From Streptomyces sparsogenes (GTDB taxonomy: Bacteria > Actinomycetota > Actinomycetes > Streptomycetales > Streptomycetaceae), in assembly GCF_001704635.1 (NCBI RefSeq), contig NZ_MAXF01000013.1, positions 2,501 through 66,500 of the forward strand: a DNA stretch of 64,000 nucleotides, read 5' to 3'. The stretch's first letter is position 1, and every line of letters starts with the position of its first letter. Made by a program: the position numbers and the translations under genes. This document shows, in pieces, positions 8,616 through 17,908 of the stretch. The notes beneath the pieces were generated by a model, which was not told where the DNA came from, made no database searches, and saw nothing but the letters and a program-made list of their open reading frames with translations.

Positions 8616-9765
8616 CGGGCACCTCCATTTCGATCACGGTGCCCTTGCCGGGCGCCGACTCCACGGTCAGACTCCCGCCCACGCCGCCCGCCCGGTCGCG
8701 CATCGAGACCAGGCCGAGGTGGCGCCCCGCCCGACGGACGGCCGAGGGGTCGAAGCCCGCGCCGTCGTCGGCCACGCGCAGCAGCGCGCCCTGGCCACGG
8801 CGGCTCAGGGTGACCTCGACCCGCTCGGCGTCCGCGTGGCGCAGCGCGTTGTGCAGGGCCTCCTGGGCCACCCGCAGCAGCGCCTCCTCCTGGGCGGCGG
8901 GCAGCGCCCGCACCCCGTGGGCGCAGAAGGTGACGCGGGCGCTGTGGGCGCGGTCGAGGACCTGGATCTGGGTGCGCAGGGTGGCCACCAGGCCGTCCTC
9001 GTCGAGGGCGGCCGGGCGCAGCTCCACGACGGCGGAGCGCAGCTCGTCGGCCGCCTCGGCGGCGAGGGCGGCTATCTGCTGCAGCTCCCCCTTGGCCCGG
9101 GCGGGGTCGCGGTCCACGAGGGCGGCGGCGGCCTGGGCGGTGAGCCGCAGCGAGAACAGCTTCTGGGAGACGGCGTCGTGCAGCTCGTGGGCGAGCCGGG
9201 CGCGCTCCCCGGCGATGGTCAGCTCGCGGCTGCGCTCGTAGAGCCGGGCGTTGGTGAGGGCGATGGCGGCGTGCTGGGCGAGGATGCCCAGCAGTTCCTC
9301 GTCCTCGGCGGTGAATCCGCAGCCGCCGCTGGGCTTGGGGCAGCGCTTGTTGGCGAGGAAGACGGCGCCGAGTACTTCGTCGCCATCGGCAATGGGAAGT
9401 CCAATAAAGTCGGACATATCCGGGTGTGCGTCGGGCCATCCCTCGAAACGCGGATCCCGGCGGACGTCGGCCAGCCGCTGGGGGGTGGCATCCCGCAGCA
9501 TCGCGGCCAGGATGCCGTGCTGGCGGGGCAGCGGGCCGATGGCCTTCCACTGCTCCTCACTGACCCCATCTACTACGAACTGGGCGAAGCCCCCATGGTC
9601 GTCCGGAACCCCCAATGCGGCGTACTCCGCATCAAGCAACTCACGGGCCGACACAACGATCGTCTTTAGGACATCCCGGACTTCCAGGTGTCGGCTCATG
9701 GCGAGGAGTGCGCCGCTCACATTGGCCAGGCCCGCTCCGGCCCCGCTGCCCGGTCCCTTTGTCAT
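8608..9765 (-). CDS. GAF-domain sensor histidine kinase
   Basis: A 385-residue cytosolic kinase: an N-terminal GAF domain (about 30-170), a HisKA_3 dimerisation domain with phospho-acceptor His in ARLAHELHDAVSQKLFSLRL, and a HATPase_c domain with N-box ALRHADAERV and G-box VADDGAGFDP. No transmembrane helices, so it senses an internal or diffusible signal through GAF. It phosphorylates the overlapping NarL regulator. ATG at 9765 gives MTKGPGSG; an in-frame ATG at 9858 would add 31 residues of unlikely composition. No good ribosome-binding site is visible, so the start is uncertain. Confidence 0.92.
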   Translation of the reverse strand: MTKGPGSGAGAGLANVSGALLAMSRHLEVRDVLKTIVVSARELLDAEYAALGVPDDHGGFAQFVVDGVSEEQWKAIGPLPRQHGILAAMLRDATPQRLADVRRDPRFEGWPDAHPDMSDFIGLPIADGDEVLGAVFLANKRCPKPSGGCGFTAEDEELLGILAQHAAIALTNARLYERSRELTIAGERARLAHELHDAVSQKLFSLRLTAQAAAALVDRDPARAKGELQQIAALAAEAADELRSAVVELRPAALDEDGLVATLRTQIQVLDRAHSARVTFCAHGVRALPAAQEEALLRVAQEALHNALRHADAERVEVTLSRRGQGALLRVADDGAGFDPSAVRRAGRHLGLVSMRDRAGGVGGSLTVESAPGKGTVIEMEVPGG

Positions 9766-9990
9766 GGCCGACACGGTACCGGGGGCGCGGACTCGGACAT
9801 ATCCGCCGGTGGGCGGCGTTCTCCGGGACCTGGGACCTAGGCCTGAGGGGGGAGTCAATCGCGCATTGACGGCGCGTCGCCATGACCTGGAATGACGACC
9901 ACAGTATGTATTTGCGCAGGCACATCACGCGATACGGAAGCCTCAGTGCTGTGACCCCTGACACAGGACCTAAATCACGTACGACCACGG

Positions 9991-10068
9991 TTAGTGGACG
10001 TTTTAAAACAGTGGTGAGCGGGGAGAACAGCCGCTCGCACAGGTGGGAGCGGCCCAGGTGTCCACTAA
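9991..10068 (+). promoter_or_regulatory. structured leader upstream of SLT transglycosylase
   Basis: TTAGTGGAC (9991-9999) and GTCCACTAA (10060-10068) pair perfectly and enclose an internal hairpin GAGCGG/CCGCTC (10016-10021, 10031-10036). The palindrome GTTTTAAAAC (10000-10009) abuts the outer stem. This closed multi-branch structure sits about 145 bases upstream of the start of a cell-wall hydrolase gene, where Streptomyces often carries riboswitches. I could not match it to the c-di-AMP (ydaO) consensus. The rest of 9859-10212 shows no gene. Confidence 0.5.
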
Positions 10069-10212
10069 GCAGGGTCGTATGTCACACCTTTGCCACAACA
10101 TTTTGCGGACGCTAAGAATTTCCCAGTCGCACCGCGCCGTAGCTCAGAACACGGCGTTCCCGAGCGCCGATTTGGCCTGCGACACGAGCGATTGGAAGAG
10201 GTTCAGTCCGCC

Positions 10213-11004
10213 ATGCCCGTCCCCCGCATTCCCGGTTACAGCCGCTTGACCAAGACGCACAAGTTCTCCGCCGCCGGCATCGCCGCCGCGGGCGCCGCCG
10301 CCCTCGCGTTCGCCGTCGTCCCGGGCCAGGCCGAGGGCCAGACGACCGCCGTCAAGGAGCTGCCCGCCAAGCCCGTGGCGTGGAGCCACCAGGTCCTCGA
10401 CCACCAGGCGCAGCGCGAGAGCCTCGTCCAGCAGTCCGCGCTCGCCTCGCAGCAGGCGAAGGAGGAGGCCGCCGCGAAGAAGGCGGCCGAGGAGGCGGCG
10501 AAGAAGAAGGCCGCCGAGGAGGCCGCCAAGAAGAAGGCCGCCGAGGAAGCCGCGAAGAAGAAGGCGGCCGAGGAGGCCGCCGCCAAGAAGGCCGCGGAGG
10601 AGAAGGCCGCCAAGGAGAAGGCGGACAAGGAGCGGGCCGCCAGGGAGGCCGCGAGCCGGGCCGCCGCGCGCAAGCCCGTCTACGCGAACAACCTCGACGG
10701 CTGGATCAAGGAATCGCTCGCCATCATGAAGGAGAAGGGCATCCCGGGCAGCTACAACGGGATCTACCGGAACCTCATGCGGGAGTCGAGCGGTAACCCG
10801 CGCGCCATCAACCTCTGGGACATCAACGCCCAGAACGGCATTCCCTCCAAGGGTCTGCTCCAGGTGATAGACCCGACCTTCAAGGCCTACCACGTCGAGG
10901 GCACCTCCTGGGACATCTACGACCCGGTCGCCAACATCACCGCCGCGTGCAACTACGCGTACCACCGGTACGGCTCGATGGACAACGTCAACGGCCCGTA
11001 CTGA
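10213..11004 (+). CDS. secreted SLT-domain lytic transglycosylase with Ala/Lys/Glu helix
   Basis: A 263-residue exported protein. The N-terminus has a signal-type segment (AAGIAAAGAAALAFAVV, about 20-36). Residues about 80-150 are repeated EEAAKKKAA-type units that would form a long charged single helix or coiled coil. The C-terminal SLT domain (about 155-263) has the catalytic Glu in NLMRESSGNPRAIN and the GLLQVIDPTFKAYH motif, and would cleave peptidoglycan glycan strands. ATG at 10213 is preceded by GGAAGAGG. An in-frame upstream ATG (10090) adds residues without similarity and precedes the signal peptide, so I reject it. It is monocistronic behind a structured leader. Confidence 0.9.
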   Translation: MPVPRIPGYSRLTKTHKFSAAGIAAAGAAALAFAVVPGQAEGQTTAVKELPAKPVAWSHQVLDHQAQRESLVQQSALASQQAKEEAAAKKAAEEAAKKKAAEEAAKKKAAEEAAKKKAAEEAAAKKAAEEKAAKEKADKERAAREAASRAAARKPVYANNLDGWIKESLAIMKEKGIPGSYNGIYRNLMRESSGNPRAINLWDINAQNGIPSKGLLQVIDPTFKAYHVEGTSWDIYDPVANITAACNYAYHRYGSMDNVNGPY

Positions 11005-11072
11005 TCCAACCGATTCGGCCTGATTCCGGCTAATTCGGACTTTCCGGAGCATCTTGAGCATCCGGACGCCTG

Positions 11073-11127
11073 ACGCCGAAGGGCGGCGGCACCCTCCGTG
11101 TCGAGGGGTGCCGCCGCCCTTCGGCGT
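11073..11127. terminator. very strong bidirectional hairpin
   Basis: A perfect 22-bp inverted repeat (11073-11094 with 11106-11127, 11-base loop) lies between the convergent SLT and FHA-ABC genes. Confidence 0.88.
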
Positions 11128-11156
11128 TCCGGCGCGGGGCAGACCGCGGGCAGCCG

Positions 11157-13877
11157 CTACTTGCGCATGACCTCCGGCTCGTGGCGGCGCAGCAGCCGCG
11201 CGACCGCGAAGGCGCAGACGACGCCGAGCGCGAGCAGCACCAGGATGTCGATGCTCCACTGCGAGGTGGCGTGCTCCCACAGGGGGTCGGTGTCATTGGG
11301 CTTCTTGCGGTCCCAGGGCGCCATCATGTGGCCCGGGCCGGGGCCGAGGTCCAGGGTCGCCCCGGCGGCGCCGACCGCCCAGCGGGACGGCATCAGATAG
11401 GCGAACTGCTCGATGCCCGGCGATCCGTAGATCTTGAACAGGATGCCGGTGAACACGACCTGGACGATCGCGAACATGACCAGCAGCGGCATGGTCTTCT
11501 CGGCGGTCTTCACCAGCGCGGAGATCACCAGGCCGACCATCATGGAGGTGAAGCCGATCGCGATGATGGCGACGCACAGCTCCAGGGCCGGGGGCAGGAC
11601 CAGGCCCTCCTCCGGCAGTTCCCGGGTGGAGAAGCCGATGGCGCAGATGATCACGGCCTGGAAGGCGGTGATCACGCCGAGCACGATCACCTTGGACATC
11701 AGATAGGCCGAGCGGGACAGGCCGACCGCCCGTTCCCGTTCGTAGATCACCCGCTCCTTGATCAGCTCTCGTACGGAGTTGGCCGCGCCGGAGAAGCACA
11801 TGCCGACCACGAGGATCAGCGTGATGGTGCCCGCGTCCTGGTTGAACTGGCCCTTCGGTGCCATGGTGAGCCCGAAGTCGGACGGGATGACGATGCTCAC
11901 CGCGCCGAGGACGGCGGGCAGGATCACCATCAGGCCCATGAAGCCCTTGTCCGAGGCGATCACCGAGAGGTAGCGGCGCATCAGGGTCCACAGCTGGGAG
12001 CCCCAGCTCTGCGGCTTCTGCATGCGCGCCGGGGGCGGCTGAACGTGGACGGACTGGGGCGCGACGGCGTCGAGGTCCGCGGCGTACATCTGGTAGTGCT
12101 GCGAACCGCGCCAGCGGCCCGCCCAGTCGTAGTCGCGGTAGTTCTCGAAGGCCGAGAAGACATCGGCCCAGGTCTCGTACCCGAAGAAGTTGAGCGCCTC
12201 CTCCGGGGGGCCGAAGTAGGCGACCGCGCCGCCCGGCGCCATGACCAGCAGCTTGTCGCACAGCGCCAGCTCGGCCACCGAGTGGGTGACCACCAGCACG
12301 GTGCGGCCGTCGTCGGCCAGACCGCGCAGCAGCTGCATCACATCGCGGTCCATGCCCGGGTCGAGGCCGGAGGTCGGCTCGTCCAGGAAGATCAGCGACG
12401 GCTTCGTGAGCAGCTCCAGCGCGACGGAGACGCGCTTGCGCTGGCCGCCGGAGAGTGAGGTGACCTTCTTGTCGGCGTGGATGTCCAGCTTGAGCTCGCG
12501 CAGCACCTCGCCGATCCGGGCCTCGCGCTCGGCCTCGGCGGTGTCGCCGGGGAACCGGAGCTTGGCGGCGTAGCGCAGCGCCTTCCGGACGGACAGCTCC
12601 TTGTGCAGGATGTCGTCCTGCGGGACCAGGCCGATGCGCTGGCGCAGCTCGGCGAACTGCTTGTAGAGGTTCCGGTTGTCGTAGAGGACGTCGCCCTGGT
12701 TGGCCGGGCGGTAGCCGGTGAGCGCCTTGAGCAGCGTGGACTTGCCGGAGCCCGAGGGGCCGATGACCGCGACGAGGGACTTCTCGGGGACGCCGAAGGA
12801 GACGTCCTTGAGGATCTGCTTGCCGCCGTCGACCGTCACCGTCAGATGGCGGGCCGAGAAGGACACCGCGCCGGTGTCGACGAACTCCTCAAGGCGGTCG
12901 CCGACGAGCCGGAAGGTGGAGTGGCCGACGCCGACGATGTCGTTCGGCCCGATGATCTGCTGGCGGACCGGCTGGCCGTTGACGTAGGTGCCATTGTGGC
13001 TGCCCAGGTCGCGGATCTCGAAGCGGCCGTCGGGCAGGGCGCGGAACTCCGCGTGGTGGCGGGAGACCTGGAGGTCCGAGACGACCAGCTCGTTCTCCAG
13101 CGCACGGCCGATGCGCATCACCCGGCCGACGGCGAGCTGGTGGAAGGTGGTCGGGCTGCGGTCGCCGCCGTGGGCCGGCGGGGCCCCGGCGCCGGCGCCG
13201 GGGACCTTCTGCACCGGGTTCTGCTGCGGGGCGTGCGCCTGCGGAGCCTGGTGCTGGGGTGCGTGGTGCTGCGGGACGTGGGGGTGGGGTGCCTGGTGCG
13301 GGGGGACCTGCTGCTGCGGGGCCTGGTGCGAGGGGACCTGCTGCTGCGGGTTCTGCTGCTGCGGTACGAAGGGCTGCTGGTGGGGTATCTGCTGGGGCGC
13401 GCCCTGAGGCTGCGGCCAGCCCTGGGGCTGGGGCTGCTGTCCCGGCTGGGGCCAGGCGGGCGCGGGCTGCTGATACGGGGGCTGCTGGTGGGGGGCCTGC
13501 GGCGCCGCGCCCATCGCCGACGGCGCGCTGTAGGCGCCCGCGCCGACCCCGGGGGCGGCGCCGGTGCCCGCGGCGCTCCCGGAGAGGGCCAGCCGGGGAC
13601 CGTCGCTCGCGTTCCCCAGATGCACGGTCGACCCGGGGCCGATCTCCATCTGCTGGATCCGCCGGCCCTGCACATACGTGCCATTGGTACTGCCGTGGTC
13701 CTCGATGATCCAACTGCGCCCGCCCCAGCGCACGGTGGCATGCCGCCAGGACACCCTGGCGTCGTCCAGCACCATGTCGCCCTGCGGATCGCGTCCGATC
13801 CTGTATGACCTGGAAGGATCAAGCGTCCAGGTCTGTCCGTTCAATTCCAGTACGAGTTCCGGCACTCCACGCCCCAC
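11157..13877 (-). CDS. FHA-domain ABC transporter (ATPase-permease fusion)
   Basis: A 906-residue multidomain protein. The first FHA domain (about 1-95, RIGRDPQGD and GSTNGTYV) is followed by a Pro/Gln-rich linker (about 125-225), a second FHA domain (about 240-335, RIGRALENELV and GSHNGTYV), an ABC ATPase (about 345-580; Walker A GPSGSGKST, signature LSGGQRKRVSVALELL, Walker B LIFLDEPTSGLDPG) and an ABC-2 permease with about six helices (650-890). It is an ABCG-like half transporter whose FHA domains bind phosphothreonine peptides, linking it to Ser/Thr kinase signalling as in mycobacterial Rv1747. GTG start after GGGGGA. Substrate unknown. Confidence 0.94.
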   Translation of the reverse strand: MGRGVPELVLELNGQTWTLDPSRSYRIGRDPQGDMVLDDARVSWRHATVRWGGRSWIIEDHGSTNGTYVQGRRIQQMEIGPGSTVHLGNASDGPRLALSGSAAGTGAAPGVGAGAYSAPSAMGAAPQAPHQQPPYQQPAPAWPQPGQQPQPQGWPQPQGAPQQIPHQQPFVPQQQNPQQQVPSHQAPQQQVPPHQAPHPHVPQHHAPQHQAPQAHAPQQNPVQKVPGAGAGAPPAHGGDRSPTTFHQLAVGRVMRIGRALENELVVSDLQVSRHHAEFRALPDGRFEIRDLGSHNGTYVNGQPVRQQIIGPNDIVGVGHSTFRLVGDRLEEFVDTGAVSFSARHLTVTVDGGKQILKDVSFGVPEKSLVAVIGPSGSGKSTLLKALTGYRPANQGDVLYDNRNLYKQFAELRQRIGLVPQDDILHKELSVRKALRYAAKLRFPGDTAEAEREARIGEVLRELKLDIHADKKVTSLSGGQRKRVSVALELLTKPSLIFLDEPTSGLDPGMDRDVMQLLRGLADDGRTVLVVTHSVAELALCDKLLVMAPGGAVAYFGPPEEALNFFGYETWADVFSAFENYRDYDWAGRWRGSQHYQMYAADLDAVAPQSVHVQPPPARMQKPQSWGSQLWTLMRRYLSVIASDKGFMGLMVILPAVLGAVSIVIPSDFGLTMAPKGQFNQDAGTITLILVVGMCFSGAANSVRELIKERVIYERERAVGLSRSAYLMSKVIVLGVITAFQAVIICAIGFSTRELPEEGLVLPPALELCVAIIAIGFTSMMVGLVISALVKTAEKTMPLLVMFAIVQVVFTGILFKIYGSPGIEQFAYLMPSRWAVGAAGATLDLGPGPGHMMAPWDRKKPNDTDPLWEHATSQWSIDILVLLALGVVCAFAVARLLRRHEPEVMRK

Positions 13878-14099
13878 TACTTGTCCCCCGATGGACCCCC
13901 TGCTCGGGGAGTCTAGGGATGGCGAACATCGTGAGGAACTATTTCAGGCTCAGTCGCCGAACCGGAAGTCGGGCATTGACAAGACCGGGCCCGCGCGCCG
14001 TTGACTCATCCGAAAGGCCCCCGGAAAGTGGTAAGCGCCTAAGGATGGGACGGAACATGGACCAACCGGGCAACTCATACCGATCGGGGGGCCGACGCC

Positions 14100-15515
14100 A
14101 TGAGCGCGAGTGGCAGCGGACGGGTGCGCCCGGGAGAGCTGCTGCTGTCCGCGGTGGCGACGGTGAGCTGGGCCTTTCTGGCCATGGCCGGGGTCGCCGC
14201 GCTCGGGCTGCACCTGGTCGGCGCGGACGGCGCGGGCGCGCTCGGCCCCATGACGGCGGCCGCTGTGGTGCTCGCGGTCGGCGGTTCCGTCACCCCCGCC
14301 GGGGACGTGGAGGCGTTCGGACTCAAGGGCGCCCAGGCCCACTCGGCCGTCGACATCGCGCCACTGGGCGTCGGCCTGGTGGGCGCGCTGCTGCTGGGCC
14401 GGCTGTTCGTACGGTCGCTGCGCGGGGCGGGAGCGGTGATCGGACGGGCCGAACTGGCCGCCCGGGCGGGCGCGGTGGTGCTGCTCTTCCTGCTCGTCCT
14501 CGCCGGGCTCACCTGGGCGGGCAACGATACCGTCACAATCGACGCCGCCACGCTCGGTCTGACGGGCAGACCGGAGCGGCCGGGCGGGCTGCTCGAGAAA
14601 CTCCCCCGTGAACTGGGGGACATCGCGGACATCGGCAGCGGACTGCTGCCGGACCGGATCGAGCGGCTCATCGACGCCAAGGCGGCGGTCGGGTTCACCG
14701 TCGAGGCGGGCCGCTCGCTGCTCGGCGGCGCGGTCTGGGTCGTCGCGGTGCTGCTCATCGCGCTGCTCGTGGCGCGCCGCGCGCCGGTGCCGCGCGGCCT
14801 GGAGGCGGCGCACCGCACCGTCCGGCCGGCCGCCTCGGCCCTGTACGGAGTGCTGGTGCTGGCGGTCGGGGCGGGGCTCGCGGCGGCGGTGTACGCGGCG
14901 ATCGGCGACGACCACCCCCGGCTGGTGCTGGGCGCGGCGCTGCTCGGCGCGCCGAACGGGGTGTGGCTGGGGGTGCCGCTGGGGCTGTTCGTGCCCTGGC
15001 ACGGCGGGGCGATCGGGGCGCTGGTGCGGGTGTTGCCCGACCCGCTGGACAAGCTGCTGGACGGCCGTGAGGACCAGCCGATCACGGTCGCGCGCCTGGC
15101 GGAGCTGGACGGCCGGGTGTGGCTGCTGACGGTCGCCTGTGTGCTGATGGTGCTGGCGGCCGGGGTGCTGACGGCGGTCCGTACGCCGGTCGGCCGGGCC
15201 GGGACGGCCGGCTTCACGGGGCGGTGCGCGCTGTGGCTGGGGATCCTCACGGCGCTCGCGCTGCCGCTGCTGGTCCGCCTCACCGGGGTGTCGGCCGGGG
15301 CGAGCCTGTCCGTGCTGGGCTTCGACGCCTTCGGCGCCGGGATCGAGCTGTACGGCTCCGCTCCGGCGGCGGCGGCGCTGGGCGCGGGCTGGGGTGCGGC
15401 GGCGGGCGCCGCCGGGGCGCTGGCCGCGCGGGCGACGGGGGCCGCGGGCGGGCGGGCGTCCCGGTACGCGGCGCTCCGCTCAGAGCCGGGTGACGCCCCG
15501 GCGACGGCGAAATGA
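14100..15515 (+). CDS. streptophobe family integral membrane protein
   Basis: A 471-residue polytopic membrane protein of the Streptomyces-restricted streptophobe family, named for its hydrophobicity; function unknown. Around ten to twelve hydrophobic helices are visible, beginning with LLLSAVATVSWAFLAMAGVAAL. Soluble loops carry conserved blocks such as AFGLKGAQAHSAVDIAPLGVGL. The last 30 residues are Ala/Arg-rich. ATG start follows a run of G. It is divergent from the FHA-ABC gene across 222 bp, which contains TTGACA (13976) and TTGACT (14003) as possible -35 elements. Confidence 0.88.
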   Translation: MSASGSGRVRPGELLLSAVATVSWAFLAMAGVAALGLHLVGADGAGALGPMTAAAVVLAVGGSVTPAGDVEAFGLKGAQAHSAVDIAPLGVGLVGALLLGRLFVRSLRGAGAVIGRAELAARAGAVVLLFLLVLAGLTWAGNDTVTIDAATLGLTGRPERPGGLLEKLPRELGDIADIGSGLLPDRIERLIDAKAAVGFTVEAGRSLLGGAVWVVAVLLIALLVARRAPVPRGLEAAHRTVRPAASALYGVLVLAVGAGLAAAVYAAIGDDHPRLVLGAALLGAPNGVWLGVPLGLFVPWHGGAIGALVRVLPDPLDKLLDGREDQPITVARLAELDGRVWLLTVACVLMVLAAGVLTAVRTPVGRAGTAGFTGRCALWLGILTALALPLLVRLTGVSAGASLSVLGFDAFGAGIELYGSAPAAAALGAGWGAAAGAAGALAARATGAAGGRASRYAALRSEPGDAPATAK

Positions 15516-15593
15516 ACGTTTTGTACCGGACAGCCGTCCGTAGCGCGGACTGGCGCGCGATCGGTCCGAGGGGCCGGATACGGTGGGAAGACC

Positions 15594-16829
15594 ATGAGCA
15601 CACCGCAGACCCCTCCTGCCACCGCCGTCCCGGGCGATGACGTTCCCACCCTCCTCGTCAAGATCTTCGGCAAGGACCGCCCCGGCATCACCGCCGGGCT
15701 CTGCGACACCCTCGCCGCCTACGGCGTGAACATAGTCGACATAGAGCAGGTGGTCACCCGAGGCCGCATCGTGCTGTGCGTGCTGGTGACGGCCCCCACG
15801 GGCGGCTGGACCTCGGAGGGCGACCTGCGGGCGACCGTGCACAGCTGGGCCGAGTCGATGCGGCTCCAGGCCGAGATCATCTCCGGTCGGGGCGACAACC
15901 GCCCACGTGGCACGGGCCGGTCCCATGTCACCGTGCTCGGCCATCCGCTGACCGCCGAGTCGACGGCGCGCATCGCGGCCAGCATCACCGGCAGCGGCGG
16001 CAACATCGACCGGATCTTCCGGCTCGCGAAGTATCCCGTGACGGCCGTGGAGTTCGAGGTGTCCGGCGCCGAGACCGGCACGCTGCGCACCGCGCTGGTC
16101 ACCGAGGCCGCCGGGATCGGGGTGGACGTGGCCGTCGTGGCGTCGGGGCTGCAGCGCCGGGCGCAGCGCCTGGTGGTCATGGACGTGGACTCGACCCTGA
16201 TCCAGGACGAGGTGATCGAACTCTTCGCGGCGCACGCCGGGTGCGAGGCTGAGGTCGCCGAGGTCACGGCCCGGGCGATGCGCGGTGAGCTGGACTTCGA
16301 GCAGTCGTTGCACGCGCGGGTCGCGCTGCTGGCGGGGATCGACGAGTCCGTGGTGGAGAAGGTGCGCGCGGAGGTGCGGCTCACCCCCGGCGCCCGTACG
16401 CTGATCCGCACCCTCAAGCGGCTCGGCTACCAGGTGGGCGTGGTCTCCGGCGGCTTCACGCAGGTGACCGACGACCTCAGGGAGCGGCTGGGGCTGGACT
16501 TCGCCTCTGCCAACACCCTGGAGGTGGCCGACGGCAAGCTGACCGGGCGCGTGGTCGGGGAGGTCGTGGACCGCGCGGGCAAGGCCCGGCTGCTGCGGCG
16601 ATTCGCGGCCGAGGCGGGGGTGCCGCTGGCGCAGACCGTGGCGATCGGGGACGGGGCCAACGACCTGGACATGCTCAACGCGGCCGGGCTCGGTGTCGCC
16701 TTCAACGCCAAGCCGGTGGTGCGGGAGGCCGCGCACACCGCGGTGAACGTGCCGTTCCTGGACACCGTGCTGTATCTGCTGGGCATCACCCGCGAAGAGG
16801 TGGAGGCGGCGGACACCGTCGACGGCTGA
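15594..16829 (+). CDS. serB: phosphoserine phosphatase SerB
   Basis: A 411-residue SerB, catalysing the last step of serine synthesis (phosphoserine to serine). Two N-terminal ACT-type regulatory domains (about 15-90 and 105-180) are followed by a HAD phosphatase domain (about 190-400). Catalytic motif I is MDVDSTLIQDEVIELFA with the nucleophile and general acid Asp, motif II is VVSGGFTQVTDDL, and motif IV is AIGDGANDLDMLNAAGLGVAFNAKP. The double-ACT layout is that of mycobacterial SerB2, where amino acids modulate activity. It is monocistronic, followed by a hairpin shared with the convergent phosphatase gene. Confidence 0.97.
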   Translation: MSTPQTPPATAVPGDDVPTLLVKIFGKDRPGITAGLCDTLAAYGVNIVDIEQVVTRGRIVLCVLVTAPTGGWTSEGDLRATVHSWAESMRLQAEIISGRGDNRPRGTGRSHVTVLGHPLTAESTARIAASITGSGGNIDRIFRLAKYPVTAVEFEVSGAETGTLRTALVTEAAGIGVDVAVVASGLQRRAQRLVVMDVDSTLIQDEVIELFAAHAGCEAEVAEVTARAMRGELDFEQSLHARVALLAGIDESVVEKVRAEVRLTPGARTLIRTLKRLGYQVGVVSGGFTQVTDDLRERLGLDFASANTLEVADGKLTGRVVGEVVDRAGKARLLRRFAAEAGVPLAQTVAIGDGANDLDMLNAAGLGVAFNAKPVVREAAHTAVNVPFLDTVLYLLGITREEVEAADTVDG

Positions 16830-16892
16830 GCGCCGACTCGTGAGCTGAGCCGCGCGATGCCAGGTCGCGTGAGCGGGGTCGCCGTACGGCGC

Positions 16893-16923
16893 CGGGCCCG
16901 GGCGGCGAGGCCGTCCGGGCCCG
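16893..16923. terminator. bidirectional hairpin terminator
   Basis: CGGGCCCGGGCGGC (16893-16906) pairs with GCCGTCCGGGCCCG (16910-16923) with one mismatch and a 3-base loop, between convergent serB and the histidine phosphatase gene. Confidence 0.75.
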
Positions 16924-16936
16924 ACACGTATCTAGA

Positions 16937-17455
16937 TCACTCGTGGGGCGCCCAGAAGGAGCTGAGGCGACCGACGCCGTGCTCGACCGACTTCCAGGAG
17001 CCGCTGAAGGTCACCACCGCGAACGCGGAGGTCGGAAATCCGCTCCGGGCCATCCGCTCTCGCGTGCCCTCCTCGGCCTCGCCCGCGAGCGCGTCCGCCA
17101 GGGCGTGCATGCCGGGGTTGTGGCCGACCAGCAGCAGATCGCTCACGTCGTCGGGCGTCTCGTTGAGCAGCGCGAGGAGTTCGCCGAGCGAGGCCTCGTA
17201 CAGCCGCTCCTCGTACACCGTCTTGGGCCGCTGCGGCAGCTCGTGCACCACGAGCTTCCAGGTCTCGCGGGTGCGGACGGCGGTGGAGCAGAGGGTCAGC
17301 TCGGGATTGATCCCGGCTTCGACGAGCCGGCGTCCGGCGACTGGGGCGTCTTTGCGGCCGCGCTCCGCGAGCGGCCGTTCATGGTCGGATACCTGGGGCC
17401 AGTCGGCCTTGGCGTGTCGGAGAAGGACGATCCTGCGGGGCACATCGACGCTCAT
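16937..17455 (-). CDS. SixA-like histidine phosphatase
   Basis: A 172-residue histidine-phosphatase-superfamily protein. The catalytic RHG-like motif is LLRHAKADW, followed by HERPLAERG, the substrate-contact TRETW segment and the second catalytic His in LVGHNPGMHALADAL. It matches SixA-type phosphohistidine phosphatases; the true substrate in Streptomyces is unknown. The open frame continues 144 codons upstream, but the ATG at 17455 begins the conserved protein (SVDVPRRIVLLRHAK), and the upstream part is Arg/Pro-rich junk. Confidence 0.92.
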   Translation of the reverse strand: MSVDVPRRIVLLRHAKADWPQVSDHERPLAERGRKDAPVAGRRLVEAGINPELTLCSTAVRTRETWKLVVHELPQRPKTVYEERLYEASLGELLALLNETPDDVSDLLLVGHNPGMHALADALAGEAEEGTRERMARSGFPTSAFAVVTFSGSWKSVEHGVGRLSSFWAPHE

Positions 17456-17564
17456 GTTTCCCAGCTTCGCATGAAACCGGGGGCTCGGCGCAGGGGGTTG
17501 GCCGGACCTCGTCCTCAGGTGAGCAACGGCGGCGCCCACCGCCGCGGCGAGCGGGCCGCCCGTG

Positions 17565-17753
17565 TCACGGCTGGTGGGCGAGGGCGTCCCGGACCAGCCC
17601 GAAGAGCTGCGAGAGCGTGCCGGAACCGCCGGCGGCGTGCGCGTCGGCGGAGCCGGCGAGCAGCAGCAGGGCGGCGAAGGCCAGGGACGGGAGGGCGATG
17701 GCCCACCACGGCAGCCGGCTGACAGCTTGTTCAGGCTGGGTGCGCGCGGACAT
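17565..17753 (-). CDS. small membrane/exported protein, 62 residues
   Basis: A short gene, MSARTQPEQ then a hydrophobic segment WWAIALPSLAFAALLLLAG (about 16-34), and a short tail ending LVRDALAHQP. It could be a single-pass membrane protein or a cleaved secreted peptide (ADAHA-A resembles a signal-peptidase site). GGAGG lies 8 bases before the ATG, which supports a real gene. The reading frame extends upstream without a stop, but that part has no coding character. Function unknown. Confidence 0.7.
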   Translation of the reverse strand: MSARTQPEQAVSRLPWWAIALPSLAFAALLLLAGSADAHAAGGSGTLSQLFGLVRDALAHQP

Positions 17754-17908
17754 GGGGATCGCCTCCGGGGTGCGATGCGGTGGGTGACGGGGGGCCGGCG
17801 ACGGGCGCCGTGCCTTCGGCCCCGCCTTCGCGTTCCGACACGTCGAATGTACGGAGCGCCGGGGGCCGGTCCCATCCGGTGAACCACCCAATTCCCCCTG
17901 ACCCCGGC

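Noticed and set aside
9859..10212. c-di-AMP (ydaO) riboswitch before the SLT gene
   Set aside because: The position fits, but I could not find the conserved ydaO sequence blocks, so I call it only a structured leader.
10090..10212. Longer start for the SLT protein
   Set aside because: The extra 41 residues precede the signal peptide and lack similarity; the ATG at 10213 has a ribosome-binding site.
11181..12458. Plus-strand ORF opposite the FHA-ABC gene
   Set aside because: It is Gln/Arg/His-rich and antisense to clear ABC motifs.
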